Shown: positions 1 through 9,428 of the stretch, one piece after another | How the letters are laid out: each line of letters begins with the position of its first letter | Numbering within the stretch: the stretch's first letter is position 1 | From: an uncultured Cellvibrionales bacterium | Lineage (GTDB): Bacteria; Pseudomonadota; Gammaproteobacteria; Pseudomonadales; Cellvibrionaceae | Assembly: GCA_913020115.1 (NCBI GenBank) | Contig: CAJWBQ010000003.1 | Span: 119,227-183,226, forward strand | DNA: 64,000 nt | Direction of reading: 5' to 3' | Notes under the pieces: generated by a model | Database searches by the model: none | What the model saw: only the letters and a program-made list of their open reading frames with translations | What the model was told of the DNA's origin: nothing | Position numbers and translations under genes: made by a program

Positions 1-2
1 CC

Positions 3-602
3 CGCTGTAACACCTGCGCCAGACCTCTAAAAACCTGCCTATGCGATTTGGTTCAAGTAGTAAATAACACCTGTGAGCTGCTCATCCTGCAGCATCCACG
101 AGAGGAATTTGAAGCCAAGGGTACAGGGCGATTATTACATTTGTGTTTAAAGCGCAGCAAGCTGGTAGTGGGCGAAGAATTTGGCGATGAAGCGCTAAGA
201 ACGCTTCTGGGCGCTCAAAAAACAAACATACTTCTCTTTCCGCCCTCTGAAGATTCGCCTTTGGAAATTCAGCGACTCCTTTCTGCGAGCGACGCCATGG
301 CGCTGAATACGGGCAAGGCGGCCTCAGGCTTACGCCTAATTCTCATTGACGGCACATGGCGTAAAGCCCGCAAAATGCTCCATTTGAGCCCCTTGCTTGC
401 AGCACTACCGCGCCTGCAATTAAGCTCCCGAAAGTCTCATTACCACATCCGTAAAGCGCAACGCGCCGGTCAACTGTCGAGCCTGGAAGCGGGCTATTGG
501 GCACTGGCAGAAATGGGCGAAGCACATGATGAATTATTGCTTAGCTTTGAACGATTTTTGAACAGACAAGCTATTTGGCGGGAAGACACTCACACTGAAT
601 GA
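3..602 (+). CDS. DTW-domain tRNA-uridine aminocarboxypropyltransferase (5' end outside window)
   Basis: The family transfers the aminocarboxypropyl group of S-adenosylmethionine to a tRNA uridine (acp3U). The reading frame is open to the left edge, and the codons at 6-44 encode the cysteine cluster CNTCARPLKTCLC, the zinc-binding start of DTW proteins. The gene therefore begins before the window; the TTG at 48 is not its start. The family motif DGTW lies at 350-361 (in LILIDGTWRKARKML), and YHIRKAQ follows. Visible protein is 199 residues. The relative in E. coli is YfiP/TapT. It is followed after 61 bp by a peptidase gene that has its own candidate promoter. Confidence 0.88.
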   Translation, partial: RCNTCARPLKTCLCDLVQVVNNTCELLILQHPREEFEAKGTGRLLHLCLKRSKLVVGEEFGDEALRTLLGAQKTNILLFPPSEDSPLEIQRLLSASDAMALNTGKAASGLRLILIDGTWRKARKMLHLSPLLAALPRLQLSSRKSHYHIRKAQRAGQLSSLEAGYWALAEMGEAHDELLLSFERFLNRQAIWREDTHTE

Positions 603-627
603 CCCCACCTCATATACCGGCTACAAT
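599..627 (+). promoter_or_regulatory. candidate sigma-70 promoter of the M16 peptidase gene
   Basis: ATGACC (599-604; 4 of 6 to TTGACA) lies 17 bp before TACAAT (622-627; 5 of 6 to TATAAT). Transcription would start near 634, giving a short leader before the ATG at 664. The assignment is by eye. Confidence 0.4.
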
Positions 628-663
628 GAACGCAAGTTATCCAATTCCTTTTTAGAGGCATAC

Positions 664-3585
664 ATGTCTAATCAGCAAGCCCTTTCAGCATTCAAAATGC
701 TGCGTCGCCACGCCATCGACTCGCTTAATGTAACAGTAGAAGAATACGAACACATCAATACTGGCGCGCAGCATATTCACATTGCCGCCGACAACCCTGA
801 AAACGTGTTTTTGGTGGCGCTGCGCACAGTGCCCCACGACTCAACGGGCGTTGCCCACATTCTTGAGCACACGGCGCTTTGTGGCAGCGAAAAATACCCC
901 GTTCGCGATCCATTTTTCATGATGATTCGCCGCTCCTTAAATACTTTTATGAATGCCTTCACCAGCTCCGATTGGACGGCCTACCCTTTTGCCAGCCAAA
1001 ACCGTAAAGACTTCAGCAATCTTTTAGACGTTTATTTGGACGCGGTATTTTTCTCACGCCTCGACCCGCTGGACTTTGCTCAGGAAGGTCATCGCGTTGA
1101 ATTTGAAACGCCTGATGACCCGAGTACAGCACTTGTGTACAAAGGCGTTGTTTTCAATGAGATGAAAGGTGCGATGAGCTCTGTGCCCTCTCAGCTTTGG
1201 CAGACTCTAAGCAAATATTTGTTTCCCAATAACACCTATCACTTCAACAGTGGCGGTGAACCCGACTGCATACCCGACTTAAGTTACGAAGAACTGCTGG
1301 CGTTTTATAAGACTCACTATCACCCCAGTAATGCGATTTTTATGACCTATGGCGACATTCCCGCCGAAGAACATCAAAGCCGATTCGAAAGTCAGGTATT
1401 GAGCAGATTTCAGCGCCTAGACACTGTCATTTCGGTCGAACCGGCAAAACGCTTTAATGCGCCTATAGCCGTAGAGGAGTCCTACCCTTTAACTGAGGAC
1501 GGAGAGCTCAACAACAAGAGCCACATCGTTCTTGCTTGGCTGTTGGGACAAAGCACTAATTTGGAAGAGTCACTGAAAGCACACCTGCTAGGAAGTATTC
1601 TTCTAGACAATAGCGCGTCACCTCTCCAACAGGCCCTAGAAACCTCCACACTAGGTACGGCCCCCTCTCCGCTCTGCGGCCTAGATGACTCACAGCTCGA
1701 ATTAATCTTTATTTGTGGACTTGAGGGCAGCAACCCAGGTCAGGCCGATGACATTGAGGCTATGATTTTCGAGGTGCTTGAGAACGTTGCTAAAAATGGC
1801 GTAGATCAAGCTGATCTCGAAGCTGCTTTACATCAACTGGAGTTACAACAACGAGAAGTGGGCGGCGACGGCTACCCGTTTGGCTTGCAGATAATTCTTA
1901 CCGCGTTGAATTCCGCTACACATCGCGGGGACCCTATTAGCTTGCTAGATCTAGACCCTGCGCTGGAAAAACTTCAACAAGAAATTAAAGACCCGAATTT
2001 TATCAAAGATTTGGCGAAAAACTTACTGCTTGAAAACCAGCACCGCGTTCGTTTAACACTAAAACCAGACGACAAGATGGCAGACCGTCAAGTAGCAGCG
2101 GAAGTTGCTCGACTGCAAAGCCGACGCGAAAGCCTGAGCAAGGATCAGGAGCAAGCCATCGTTGATCAAGCAAAAGCCTTGGTTGATCGGCAGATGCAGG
2201 TTGACGACGATACTATTTTACCGAAGGTAGGCCTAGAAGATATCCCGGAGCACCTTCACTATGTTCACGGTCAAGATGCGAACGCAAAAAACCTGAATTT
2301 AACTCAGTATTCTGCAGGCACTAACGGCCTTGTCTACCAGCAAATGATTATCAAAATGCCAGCGATGCCGGAATCCTTGTACACGCTTTTGCCGTTCTAC
2401 AGTATTTGCATGACTGAGCTGGGCGCGGGCGACAAAGACTATCTAGAAACTCAGCGTTGGCAGGCAGGCGTAATCGGTTCCATTAATGCCTACAGCACCA
2501 TTCGTGGCTCGGTGGAGGATGTGCAAGCGATTGATGCTTACTTTACGCTTTCAGCCAAAGCACTCAGCCGCAATCAAGCGGCCATGACAGAGCTGATGCG
2601 AAGCACTTTTGACTCTGTTCGCTTCGACGAGCTGCAACGTATTCGTGAGCTGGTTTCTCAGGCGAGAGCCCGCCGCGAACAAAGTGTCACAGGCAGCGGC
2701 CACAGCCTTGCCCTAGCTGCGGCGAGTGCTGGAATGAGTCCTGCCGCGAAGCTCTCTCATCAGCTCAGTGGTTTAGGTGGCATTCAAGCAATTAAAGCTC
2801 TTGATGACGCTTTGCAAAGTGACGAGGCTTTAAGTGCATTTGCTCAACAGCTCAGTGATATTCACCAGCTCATGATCGCCGCGCCAAGACAGTTTTTGCT
2901 CGTGGGCGAAGAAGAGCGCTTAGCGAATTATCAACAAGAATTAGATAGTCAGTGGCACTCTCCTACCACCTTCAACAACACGCCATTTACTCTGGACCGC
3001 GTCAACGAAAACGTAAAAGAAGCTTGGCTGACTAACACTCAAGTAAATTTCTGTGCAAAAGCTTATCAAACTGTACCCTCAGACCATCCTGATGCTGCGG
3101 TACTCAGTGTACTAGGCGGATTTTTGCGCAACGGTTATCTGCACAGAGCGATCCGTGAACAAGGTGGCGCCTACGGTGCCGGTGCTAGCCAAGACAACAA
3201 CATTGCCGCGTTCCGTTTTTACTCTTATCGCGACCCGCGTTTAAGTGAAACCCTGGACGATTTTGACTTATCTCTACAGTGGCTAAACGACAGCGACCAC
3301 GAGTGGCAGCAAATTGAAGAAGCCATCTTAGGGGTAATCAGCGCCATCGATAAGCCAAGCTCTCCTGCAGGTGAAGCCAAGCAAACATTTCACGCAGAAT
3401 TATTTGGCCGCACGCAAACTACCCGGGAGCGCTTCCGCAATCGAGTATTGCAAGTAAAACTGGACGATTTGCGGCGAGTGGCTAACACTTACCTCAAACC
3501 GGAATTAGCCAACATAGCGGTGGTAACAAATGCCGCCGCCAGCGAAACCGTTGCCGCCCTGGGGCTGGCTTCCATTACTCTTTAA
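664..3585 (+). CDS. PreP-like M16C zinc metallopeptidase (insulinase family)
   Basis: This is a large peptidase of the pitrilysin/PreP type, which degrades peptides inside a closed two-half chamber. The inverted zinc motif HILEH is at residues 65-69 (H65, E68, H69), followed by the PreP-typical stretch around TALCGSEKYPVRDPF and a downstream NEMKGAMSS segment that supplies the further zinc ligand. The C-terminal half carries RYR-like chamber residues in GGAYGAGA. At 973 residues it has the length of PreP/Cym1 proteins. No signal peptide is visible, so it is probably cytoplasmic. Its ATG follows AGAGGCATAC, a usable ribosome site. The next gene starts 10 bp downstream, so they are probably co-transcribed. 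Confidence 0.9.
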   Translation: MSNQQALSAFKMLRRHAIDSLNVTVEEYEHINTGAQHIHIAADNPENVFLVALRTVPHDSTGVAHILEHTALCGSEKYPVRDPFFMMIRRSLNTFMNAFTSSDWTAYPFASQNRKDFSNLLDVYLDAVFFSRLDPLDFAQEGHRVEFETPDDPSTALVYKGVVFNEMKGAMSSVPSQLWQTLSKYLFPNNTYHFNSGGEPDCIPDLSYEELLAFYKTHYHPSNAIFMTYGDIPAEEHQSRFESQVLSRFQRLDTVISVEPAKRFNAPIAVEESYPLTEDGELNNKSHIVLAWLLGQSTNLEESLKAHLLGSILLDNSASPLQQALETSTLGTAPSPLCGLDDSQLELIFICGLEGSNPGQADDIEAMIFEVLENVAKNGVDQADLEAALHQLELQQREVGGDGYPFGLQIILTALNSATHRGDPISLLDLDPALEKLQQEIKDPNFIKDLAKNLLLENQHRVRLTLKPDDKMADRQVAAEVARLQSRRESLSKDQEQAIVDQAKALVDRQMQVDDDTILPKVGLEDIPEHLHYVHGQDANAKNLNLTQYSAGTNGLVYQQMIIKMPAMPESLYTLLPFYSICMTELGAGDKDYLETQRWQAGVIGSINAYSTIRGSVEDVQAIDAYFTLSAKALSRNQAAMTELMRSTFDSVRFDELQRIRELVSQARARREQSVTGSGHSLALAAASAGMSPAAKLSHQLSGLGGIQAIKALDDALQSDEALSAFAQQLSDIHQLMIAAPRQFLLVGEEERLANYQQELDSQWHSPTTFNNTPFTLDRVNENVKEAWLTNTQVNFCAKAYQTVPSDHPDAAVLSVLGGFLRNGYLHRAIREQGGAYGAGASQDNNIAAFRFYSYRDPRLSETLDDFDLSLQWLNDSDHEWQQIEEAILGVISAIDKPSSPAGEAKQTFHAELFGRTQTTRERFRNRVLQVKLDDLRRVANTYLKPELANIAVVTNAAASETVAALGLASITL

Positions 3586-3595
3586 GGGAACAACT

Positions 3596-4012
3596 ATGTT
3601 TAAACGTACCTTATCACCACGCTTTGCCGAAACAGATGCCCTCGGTCATCTCAGCAATACCACTCTGCCTATATGGTTTGAAGACGCGCGCGAGCCCATC
3701 TTTCAAATATTTAACCCAGAGCTAAACCTGGCAAGCTGGAATCTAATTCTCGCAAGAATAGAGGTGGATTTCGTAAGACAGATATACTACGGCAGTGAAG
3801 TAGTTATTCGGACCTATGTAATAAAAGTAGGCAATACTTCTTTCACTTTACTGCAAGAGGCTTGGCAAAAAGGAGAGCTGGCGGCCCGTGGAACCGCCAC
3901 TATGGTCTATTTCGATTATGCCAGCCAGCACTCAGCCAAAATACCTGAAATCTATCGCGAGCAATTGGAAGAACACAAGCTTGAAGGCGAAGAAGTCATC
4001 CATAGCAATTAA
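3596..4012 (+). CDS. acyl-CoA thioesterase, hot-dog (4HBT) fold
   Basis: The 138-residue protein is of 4-hydroxybenzoyl-CoA thioesterase type. It has the N-terminal pattern RFAETDALGHLSN, with the usual catalytic Asp at D14, then a helix ending in FEDAR and the central strands of a hot-dog fold. The canonical HVNN is HLSN here. The start is ATG 3596, because AAGGGA sits 6 bp upstream; an in-frame start at 3530 would lie inside the peptidase gene. It follows that gene by 10 bp. Its stop overlaps the stop of the convergent kinase gene by four bases (4009-4012). Substrate unknown. Confidence 0.82.
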   Translation: MFKRTLSPRFAETDALGHLSNTTLPIWFEDAREPIFQIFNPELNLASWNLILARIEVDFVRQIYYGSEVVIRTYVIKVGNTSFTLLQEAWQKGELAARGTATMVYFDYASQHSAKIPEIYREQLEEHKLEGEEVIHSN

Positions 4013-4701
4013 GGTATATATAGCTTGAAAACGCCCCCGCCCAGGGGGCCGTTGTTACTCAGTTCAATCCGACCGCACAAATCGTTCTGACAGTGCAACT
4101 TAGCCACCTCGTTAGCGAAATATAAACCGAGATTGGTACTGCCTGAATTGAAGGCATCACTGCTGCTTGAAAGCGTGGGCGCTCCCAGCATGGCTTCGGG
4201 ATATCCTTCACCATCATCGGCAATGGCGATACACAGCACCTTGTCAACAAGTTCGGCTGACACCTGCAGCTTTTGTTTAGTATAGCGTGCACAGTTAATC
4301 AGCACATTGTGTACGACACCTCCGACCAAATCATTATCAAAATATCCGTTCAAATCAGCATCGCACTGAATATCAATTTCAATATTTCGAGTTTCAAACA
4401 ACATATGATTACGCGCAATTTGATCTTCAATCAGATCGATCACAAAATGCTCGTCAATGTGCAGAGGCATACGGTTTTTTTGCATCCGATAGACACTCAA
4501 GAGCTGAATTAATTCGCCGTTAATTCTCGATGTTTCATACTGCAGGGTTGCAAAGCGCTTCGCCTGCTCATCATTCTCTGGAGGAGTCTCCTGTATAATT
4601 CCCTCCAGCGAGCTGAGTAGCATACCCAATGAATTTTTCATATCGTGTACGCTGGACGCTAATACCAAAGAAAAATCTAAAGAGTTTGAAGAGTCCTTCA
4701 T
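4009..4701 (-). CDS. soluble sensor histidine kinase without a sensor domain
   Basis: The 230-residue kinase consists of a dimerisation helix and an ATPase domain only. The phospho-acceptor is H19 in SVHDMKNSLG. The N-box is NVLINCARYT, the G1 box DDGEGYP, and the G2 box is the degenerate GSTNLGLYF. There is no membrane segment, so input must come from a partner protein. It lies 34 bp downstream of a receiver-TPR gene on the same strand and is presumably its cognate kinase. The HDMKNSL box is unusual compared with the common HELRTP. It could also act as a phosphatase for the receiver. Confidence 0.8.
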   Translation of the reverse strand: MKDSSNSLDFSLVLASSVHDMKNSLGMLLSSLEGIIQETPPENDEQAKRFATLQYETSRINGELIQLLSVYRMQKNRMPLHIDEHFVIDLIEDQIARNHMLFETRNIEIDIQCDADLNGYFDNDLVGGVVHNVLINCARYTKQKLQVSAELVDKVLCIAIADDGEGYPEAMLGAPTLSSSSDAFNSGSTNLGLYFANEVAKLHCQNDLCGRIELSNNGPLGGGVFKLYIP

Positions 4702-4735
4702 ATCGTTGACCTTACAAAAATGTTTAACATTAAGT

Positions 4736-6358
4736 TCACCCTAACCTTCTAACCATTTCATGGAGTTGGCGGAAGCGCTGAAATTGTGGGTGGGTAGCAG
4801 TAATTTGTTTTTCAATTTTCTTAATGACATCGAGCGTTAAATCCATAGGCTCTGACTGCACGCCAAACTCCCGCATCTCCGCCACAAGGGCTTGCACTAA
4901 ATTTAGGTGCACACCAATATGATTGGGGAACAAGCGTTTCGCTTGCTGAAAACAAGCAATGGATTCTTTAAAACGATTGTCATTATAAAGGCCAATGCCC
5001 TCTTTATTGATCTGTGCTACTCGCTGCCGGTTTACATCACTAACAGGCTCCTCTAAGAGGCGATCTATTTTCTGCAAGGCCTCTTCGTCGCCCTTTGAAT
5101 CTTTGGTTAAGGTTTGCAGCAGCACATTAGCCTGCGCATCGTCGCCGGCCGCAAATTTGGCTTGCACCCTATCAAGTTCCGCCTCAAGACTCAATTGCAT
5201 GTCTTGTTTTTCGATCAATACCTCAGCGTCTGCCATTAACTCCCGCGCGCGTACGTCGTTACCCAGACCATTTTGCACTTGGCTTTCAAGTAACTTCATT
5301 TGTACTTTTTCTTGGGCGTCCAATTCAAAGCGCGTACCCAGCGCGTCTGCCACTTTCAAGGCGTCTCTAGAAAGGTCTTTAGCTTGATCAGAATGTTCTT
5401 TAAACAAGGCGGCACTGGCGCGAAGAAAACTCATATGACTGCTCAATTCGTCGTAGCAGGAATTTTCACTGAGGCGCACCGTTCGCCGCCAGGCATTAGC
5501 CGCTACCGACAAGTCGTTATTTTCATCCGCCGTTTTTGCTAAGTTTTGTTGCCGGAGCAAAGCCATTGGGGATATTTGCACCGCTTGCTGCAACACATCC
5601 TGCACCCGCTCAGTATCACCCTGAGCTTGACTGGTTGTTGCCAACTCATCGTAAGCCTGCATGCACAATGGATTTGCGGCTATAATCTCACCTAACCACT
5701 GACTTGAGGTATTCAGGTCTCCCTGCAGCCGTTTCACTTTTGCTAAGCCTACTTTTGCCCAATCTAAGGCCCGGACTTCGAGCGCGTCGGTATATACCCT
5801 TTCCGCCAAGCCGTATTGTTCAGTTTCCAAGTAGAGCTGACCTAATAGTTTCTGGCACTGTGCGGTGTAGCGGCTGGCAGCGGCTATCTTCTGCTGGCAC
5901 AGTTCAATTGCCTCAATCAGGGCACCGTTTTCAATCGCTTTATTCAGGTCAATTAGTTCGTCCCTCTGCAAGAGTAAGCGGTCTACTCGCTGCAAAAGCG
6001 ATTTTGCGGTTATAGGCTTAGTGACGTAGGCATCTGGCTCGGAGTCATAGGCGGCCATCACAATACTTTTGCTAGACTCTGCACTCACGAGGATAAAGAG
6101 GCAGTGACTGCGCAGGATTTTCTCACTCCGCAGTTGCTCTAGAATTTGCTGACCATTTTGGCCTCTGCCCAAATTATAATCACATAAAATAAGATCATAG
6201 GCCCTTTCTCGGCAATACTTTAACGCTTCGTTTGCCGAGACGGCTGAATCAACGACTTGAACCCCATGTTCCATTAGGATTTTTGCCACAGTCATACGGA
6301 AATTGTCAAAGTCGTCGACGACCAGTATCCGCAGGTTTTCGTAGCCTGAATAGGCCAT
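4736..6358 (-). CDS. response regulator with receiver domain and long TPR region
   Basis: Residues 1-125 form a CheY-like receiver: the acidic pair is D15/D16, the phospho-acceptor is D60 in LILCDYNLG, and the conserved Lys is in AYVTKPIT. The remaining 400 residues are helical repeats of TPR type, seen in segments such as QKLLGQLYLETEQYGLAERV and GIGLYNDNRFKESIACFQ. There is no DNA-binding or enzymatic output, so the output is probably a protein-protein contact. ATG 6358 is chosen because AAGGGAGGG lies about nine bases upstream; a TTG 39 bp earlier has no such site. It is first in a two-gene operon with the small kinase. Total 540 residues. Confidence 0.85.
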   Translation of the reverse strand: MAYSGYENLRILVVDDFDNFRMTVAKILMEHGVQVVDSAVSANEALKYCRERAYDLILCDYNLGRGQNGQQILEQLRSEKILRSHCLFILVSAESSKSIVMAAYDSEPDAYVTKPITAKSLLQRVDRLLLQRDELIDLNKAIENGALIEAIELCQQKIAAASRYTAQCQKLLGQLYLETEQYGLAERVYTDALEVRALDWAKVGLAKVKRLQGDLNTSSQWLGEIIAANPLCMQAYDELATTSQAQGDTERVQDVLQQAVQISPMALLRQQNLAKTADENNDLSVAANAWRRTVRLSENSCYDELSSHMSFLRASAALFKEHSDQAKDLSRDALKVADALGTRFELDAQEKVQMKLLESQVQNGLGNDVRARELMADAEVLIEKQDMQLSLEAELDRVQAKFAAGDDAQANVLLQTLTKDSKGDEEALQKIDRLLEEPVSDVNRQRVAQINKEGIGLYNDNRFKESIACFQQAKRLFPNHIGVHLNLVQALVAEMREFGVQSEPMDLTLDVIKKIEKQITATHPQFQRFRQLHEMVRRLG

Positions 6359-6705
6359 AGAGTATTGCCCTCCCTTATGTCGATTTATCTGGGCCAAGCA
6401 TAGACCATTTTAGGTGTGCCGGTCACCCCCGCGACAGTATCATTCCGCGCTAAGCGCCACTATAGCGCTGATCTCAGGAAAATTAACCGCCATAGAATTT
6501 CTGGGCTGTCGTGGCATAAAACCCAAGCAAAGTTTACTTTTGTGCTTGGGTAAATCAGAAGATTCTTTTCGCGACAATGCAAGTAAGCGTAAATTTGCAG
6601 CATAAGCCATTAATTCCACGTAAAGATTCACCGCTAAATAATGGGCGATTCGCCTAAGCGCCTGTATACTGAAAATTCCAACCGCAGAACATTAGAGATT
6701 CAACT
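6359..6705. other. divergent intergenic region between the receiver-TPR operon and the TonB-receptor cluster
   Basis: This 347 bp region has no convincing gene. It holds a perfect 9-bp inverted repeat, ACCCAAGCA/TGCTTGGGT (6521-6529 and 6543-6551), with further pairing inside the loop. It also holds a smaller AGCGC/GCGCT repeat near 6460-6476. A -10-like TATACT at 6665-6670 lies 36 bp before the receptor start, but its -35 is poor. Short open frames here overlap on both strands and look random. Confidence 0.5.
6521..6551. repeat. inverted repeat, possible operator
   Basis: The arms ACCCAAGCA and TGCTTGGGT are perfect 9-mers 13 bases apart, and AAAGT/ACTTT can extend the stem. There is no T-run on the plus strand and only TTTT on the minus strand. 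It lies between divergent operons, so an operator is as likely as a transcript end. Confidence 0.45.
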
Positions 6706-8721
6706 GTGAAAATTTTTGCCAAAGTACCAACTTATTCTGCCTTTATGCTGGCGCTGCTTTCGGCCTGCGCCTCTGCCACCAGCAACGCTGCCGAAGCAGA
6801 TTACTATGACGAAAGCGATCTCCTGGTAGACATTCCCATGGTTAGCTCAGGCGCCAGAATGGAACAAGAGCGCCACTATTCACCCTCTTCTGTTACCGTG
6901 ATCAGTAGTGAGATGATTGCCGCCCTGGCACCTAACAACTTGGTTGAAGTTTTTCGGCTGGTACCCGGTTTCGTCAGCTTTTACACCAACGGCTCGCTCT
7001 ATGGAGTGTCTGGGCATGACGCAACCGACGACGACCCGAGGCGAGTAGAAGTTCGTGTAAATGGCCGCAGCGTCTACGTCCCCGCTTACCCTACTATATC
7101 TTGGGAGAGCTTAGGTATTACCCCAGATGACATCCAGCGTATCGAGTTGGTACGAGGCTCTAACGTTCCCGCGTATGGTTCAAATGCCATCATTGGCGCT
7201 ATTGATATCACCACCAAAAGCCCTATACAGGAAAGCGGTACCCACATTCGAGCCACCATCGGAGAGCTACAAACACGTAATGTTAATGTGCGAACTAACT
7301 TCCAGGTGCCCAACGGCTACGGTCAAATACGCCTATCTCACAGAGAAAATGAAGGTTTCAAGGATCTAGACGACAGAAGTGCTGTTGATCATCTGGTATT
7401 TAATGCCGCATTAACGCCTACCCTACAGGACACCTTCAATGTAGAGCTGGGCTGGAGCGATGGCAGCTTCGGAATCGGTGATACCGACCACCCAAGCCAA
7501 TTCGCAAAAGATGAGAACAGCAGCTATTGGATAACGGCGGGCTGGTCTCAAGCACGAGAAGAGCAGCAGTGGGACTGGTATATCTCTCTGTATGACACAG
7601 AATTTGATCAAACAGGCGGCAGTTTTGAAGATCGCAGCACAACCTTATGGGAATCGGAACTGGAGTATCAGCTTACCCTAAATGAAAGCCTGCGCTCAGT
7701 TTCTGGAGCCGGCTTCAAACACCAACGAATCACCTCGCCCTTTAATCTTGACAGTGACAAGAGCATTGATAACACCATTCTTTACGGCTTCACCAATATC
7801 GAGTGGCGCATGCACAAAAAATGGCTGAGTAATATTGGTTTCATGGCGGAAAACCAGGAAACCGACGACACCCGTCTGTCGCCACGAGGCTCGCTGCATT
7901 ATCAATTAATGCCTCAGCATAATTTTCGAATCAGCGGGTCCAAAGCCTATCGTTCGCCCACCATTTGGGAGTACAACCGCGAAACTATTGACTACAATGA
8001 CGCACCTTATGTGGACTACCATTTCAAATCTGATGATAGAATGTCGGCCGAGACACTCGAGAGTATTGAGTTTGCCTATTTCGGTCGCTTTTTTAAAGAA
8101 AGCCTAGATTTGGATTGGCGAATATTTAAAGAGAACATGAGGGGCGGTATCGATCACGCCAGCTGGAGAAATATTGAACCTCCGGTAACACCAAATTCAT
8201 TTAGTGACGGCGACAGTCGAGTTAGTGTATTTTCCAACAACAAAGATTGGCGAGTCAGTGGTTACGACATGCAACTCACTTGGCGCCCACAACTTCATAC
8301 CACAGTCTATTTTCAGTACGCTAATGTTCGCTTCACCTCCGCCAGAGTATCCAGAGTTACCCCCGATTTTGTCGGAGTAGGAGGAGATGAATATTCAATC
8401 CCCAAACACGTAGGGAGCCTTTTCATTACACACCAGTTTGACAACAACTGGAGTGCGTCAGTGCTCAGCTATCATCAATCACGCACCAAGTGGAGAGGCG
8501 GCGGCATTGGTTCCTCCCCCATCGACTCATGGTTTCGCCATGATGTCACTATCAGTAAAAAGTGGCGCTCGAATAAACAAGCTTTCAAACTGGACTTGAA
8601 AGTGGAGAATATTAGTGATGAGGCTTACGTGGAGTATCAAGCGGGTAATATCCAAAAAGGCAACATGGCTGGCAATTATTTTGAACGCCGTGTTCACCTC
8701 AGTGTCTCATTAGAGTGGTAA
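6706..8721 (+). CDS. TonB-dependent outer-membrane receptor
   Basis: An N-terminal signal peptide of about 30 residues ends near SNAAEA. A plug domain follows (about 55-170), with typical VTVISSEMI, VRVNGRSVY and IQRIELVRGSNVPAYGSNAI segments. Then comes a 22-strand-type barrel ending in an aromatic residue (SLEW). There is no STN signalling domain. At 671 residues it is compact, like siderophore or vitamin receptors, but no ligand can be read from the sequence. The start is GTG 6706. Downstream come a NarL regulator, a periplasmic binding protein and a hybrid kinase on the same strand, which suggests the receptor feeds or serves that sensory pathway. Confidence 0.9.
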   Translation: MKIFAKVPTYSAFMLALLSACASATSNAAEADYYDESDLLVDIPMVSSGARMEQERHYSPSSVTVISSEMIAALAPNNLVEVFRLVPGFVSFYTNGSLYGVSGHDATDDDPRRVEVRVNGRSVYVPAYPTISWESLGITPDDIQRIELVRGSNVPAYGSNAIIGAIDITTKSPIQESGTHIRATIGELQTRNVNVRTNFQVPNGYGQIRLSHRENEGFKDLDDRSAVDHLVFNAALTPTLQDTFNVELGWSDGSFGIGDTDHPSQFAKDENSSYWITAGWSQAREEQQWDWYISLYDTEFDQTGGSFEDRSTTLWESELEYQLTLNESLRSVSGAGFKHQRITSPFNLDSDKSIDNTILYGFTNIEWRMHKKWLSNIGFMAENQETDDTRLSPRGSLHYQLMPQHNFRISGSKAYRSPTIWEYNRETIDYNDAPYVDYHFKSDDRMSAETLESIEFAYFGRFFKESLDLDWRIFKENMRGGIDHASWRNIEPPVTPNSFSDGDSRVSVFSNNKDWRVSGYDMQLTWRPQLHTTVYFQYANVRFTSARVSRVTPDFVGVGGDEYSIPKHVGSLFITHQFDNNWSASVLSYHQSRTKWRGGGIGSSPIDSWFRHDVTISKKWRSNKQAFKLDLKVENISDEAYVEYQAGNIQKGNMAGNYFERRVHLSVSLEW

Positions 8722-8774
8722 AAGAAACAATTACCGTCAGTAAAGAATTAGTGTAACCACACAGGGATAGTTAA

Positions 8775-9428
8775 ATGAGGATTGTGATTGCTGATGATCA
8801 CGCGATGACCCGCTCAGGCGTCATCGCCGCGCTATCGGAAATGTTTCCGGGCGCGAGTATTATCGAGTGTGTAGACGCCCCCTCCGTGTTAAGGGCGGCC
8901 AAAGATGAAGTGCTAAGCCTTGCCATTGTAGACCTGTTTATGCCGGGCAATGATAGCTTTGGCTTCTTGAAGAAACTTTGTAATAGCCACCCAGAACTGC
9001 CGGTTGTGGTATTATCGGCCTCTGACAACCCTAAACATATTCGCAAAGCCATCGATCTCGGTGTGAGCGGCTACATCCATAAAAGCTCTAGCTTTGAGCT
9101 CATGCATGAAGCAATCAATAAAATATTAGCCGGTGGCATCTATCGACCTACCCTGCCGTCACTTGAGTCCGTTCAAAGCAATCAAGATGTATCAGACATC
9201 GATCGCCCACAGAATAGAGAGGCTTTGATCGACAGCCTGACGAAACGCCAACTTGAAATCCTAGCTTGCCTAGCAAAGGGGATGAGCAACAAGGAAATCG
9301 CAAAAAACCTATCTATTTCGGAAAACACCGTTAAAACCCACTTAAAAGTTCTAATGGTTGAGCTAGATTGTAGCAACCGAACTGAAGCCGGCGTACTCGC
9401 CGAGAAATTAGGTTTGCTGGCGTCTTAA
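8775..9428 (+). CDS. NarL/FixJ-type response regulator
   Basis: The receiver domain (residues 1-120) has D7/D8, phospho-acceptor D53 in LAIVDLFMPG and Lys in GYIHKSS. The C-terminal LuxR-type helix-turn-helix (about 150-212) contains LTKRQLEILACLAKGMSNKEIAKNLSISENTVKTHLK, split here as the family's canonical recognition motif. It is a DNA-binding transcriptional regulator, 217 residues long. Its stop overlaps the next start as TAATG, so it is translationally coupled to the binding-protein gene and is probably the output of the hybrid kinase two genes downstream. Confidence 0.92.
   Translation: MRIVIADDHAMTRSGVIAALSEMFPGASIIECVDAPSVLRAAKDEVLSLAIVDLFMPGNDSFGFLKKLCNSHPELPVVVLSASDNPKHIRKAIDLGVSGYIHKSSSFELMHEAINKILAGGIYRPTLPSLESVQSNQDVSDIDRPQNREALIDSLTKRQLEILACLAKGMSNKEIAKNLSISENTVKTHLKVLMVELDCSNRTEAGVLAEKLGLLAS

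Noticed and set aside
41..62. An ATG at 41 and a TTG at 48 as starts of the DTW gene
   Set aside because: The ATG is out of frame, and the cysteine motif encoded at 6-44 shows that the gene begins before the window.
6414..6631. Short open frames on both strands upstream of the TonB receptor
   Set aside because: They overlap each other, lack ribosome sites and resemble no family; the region behaves as a promoter region.
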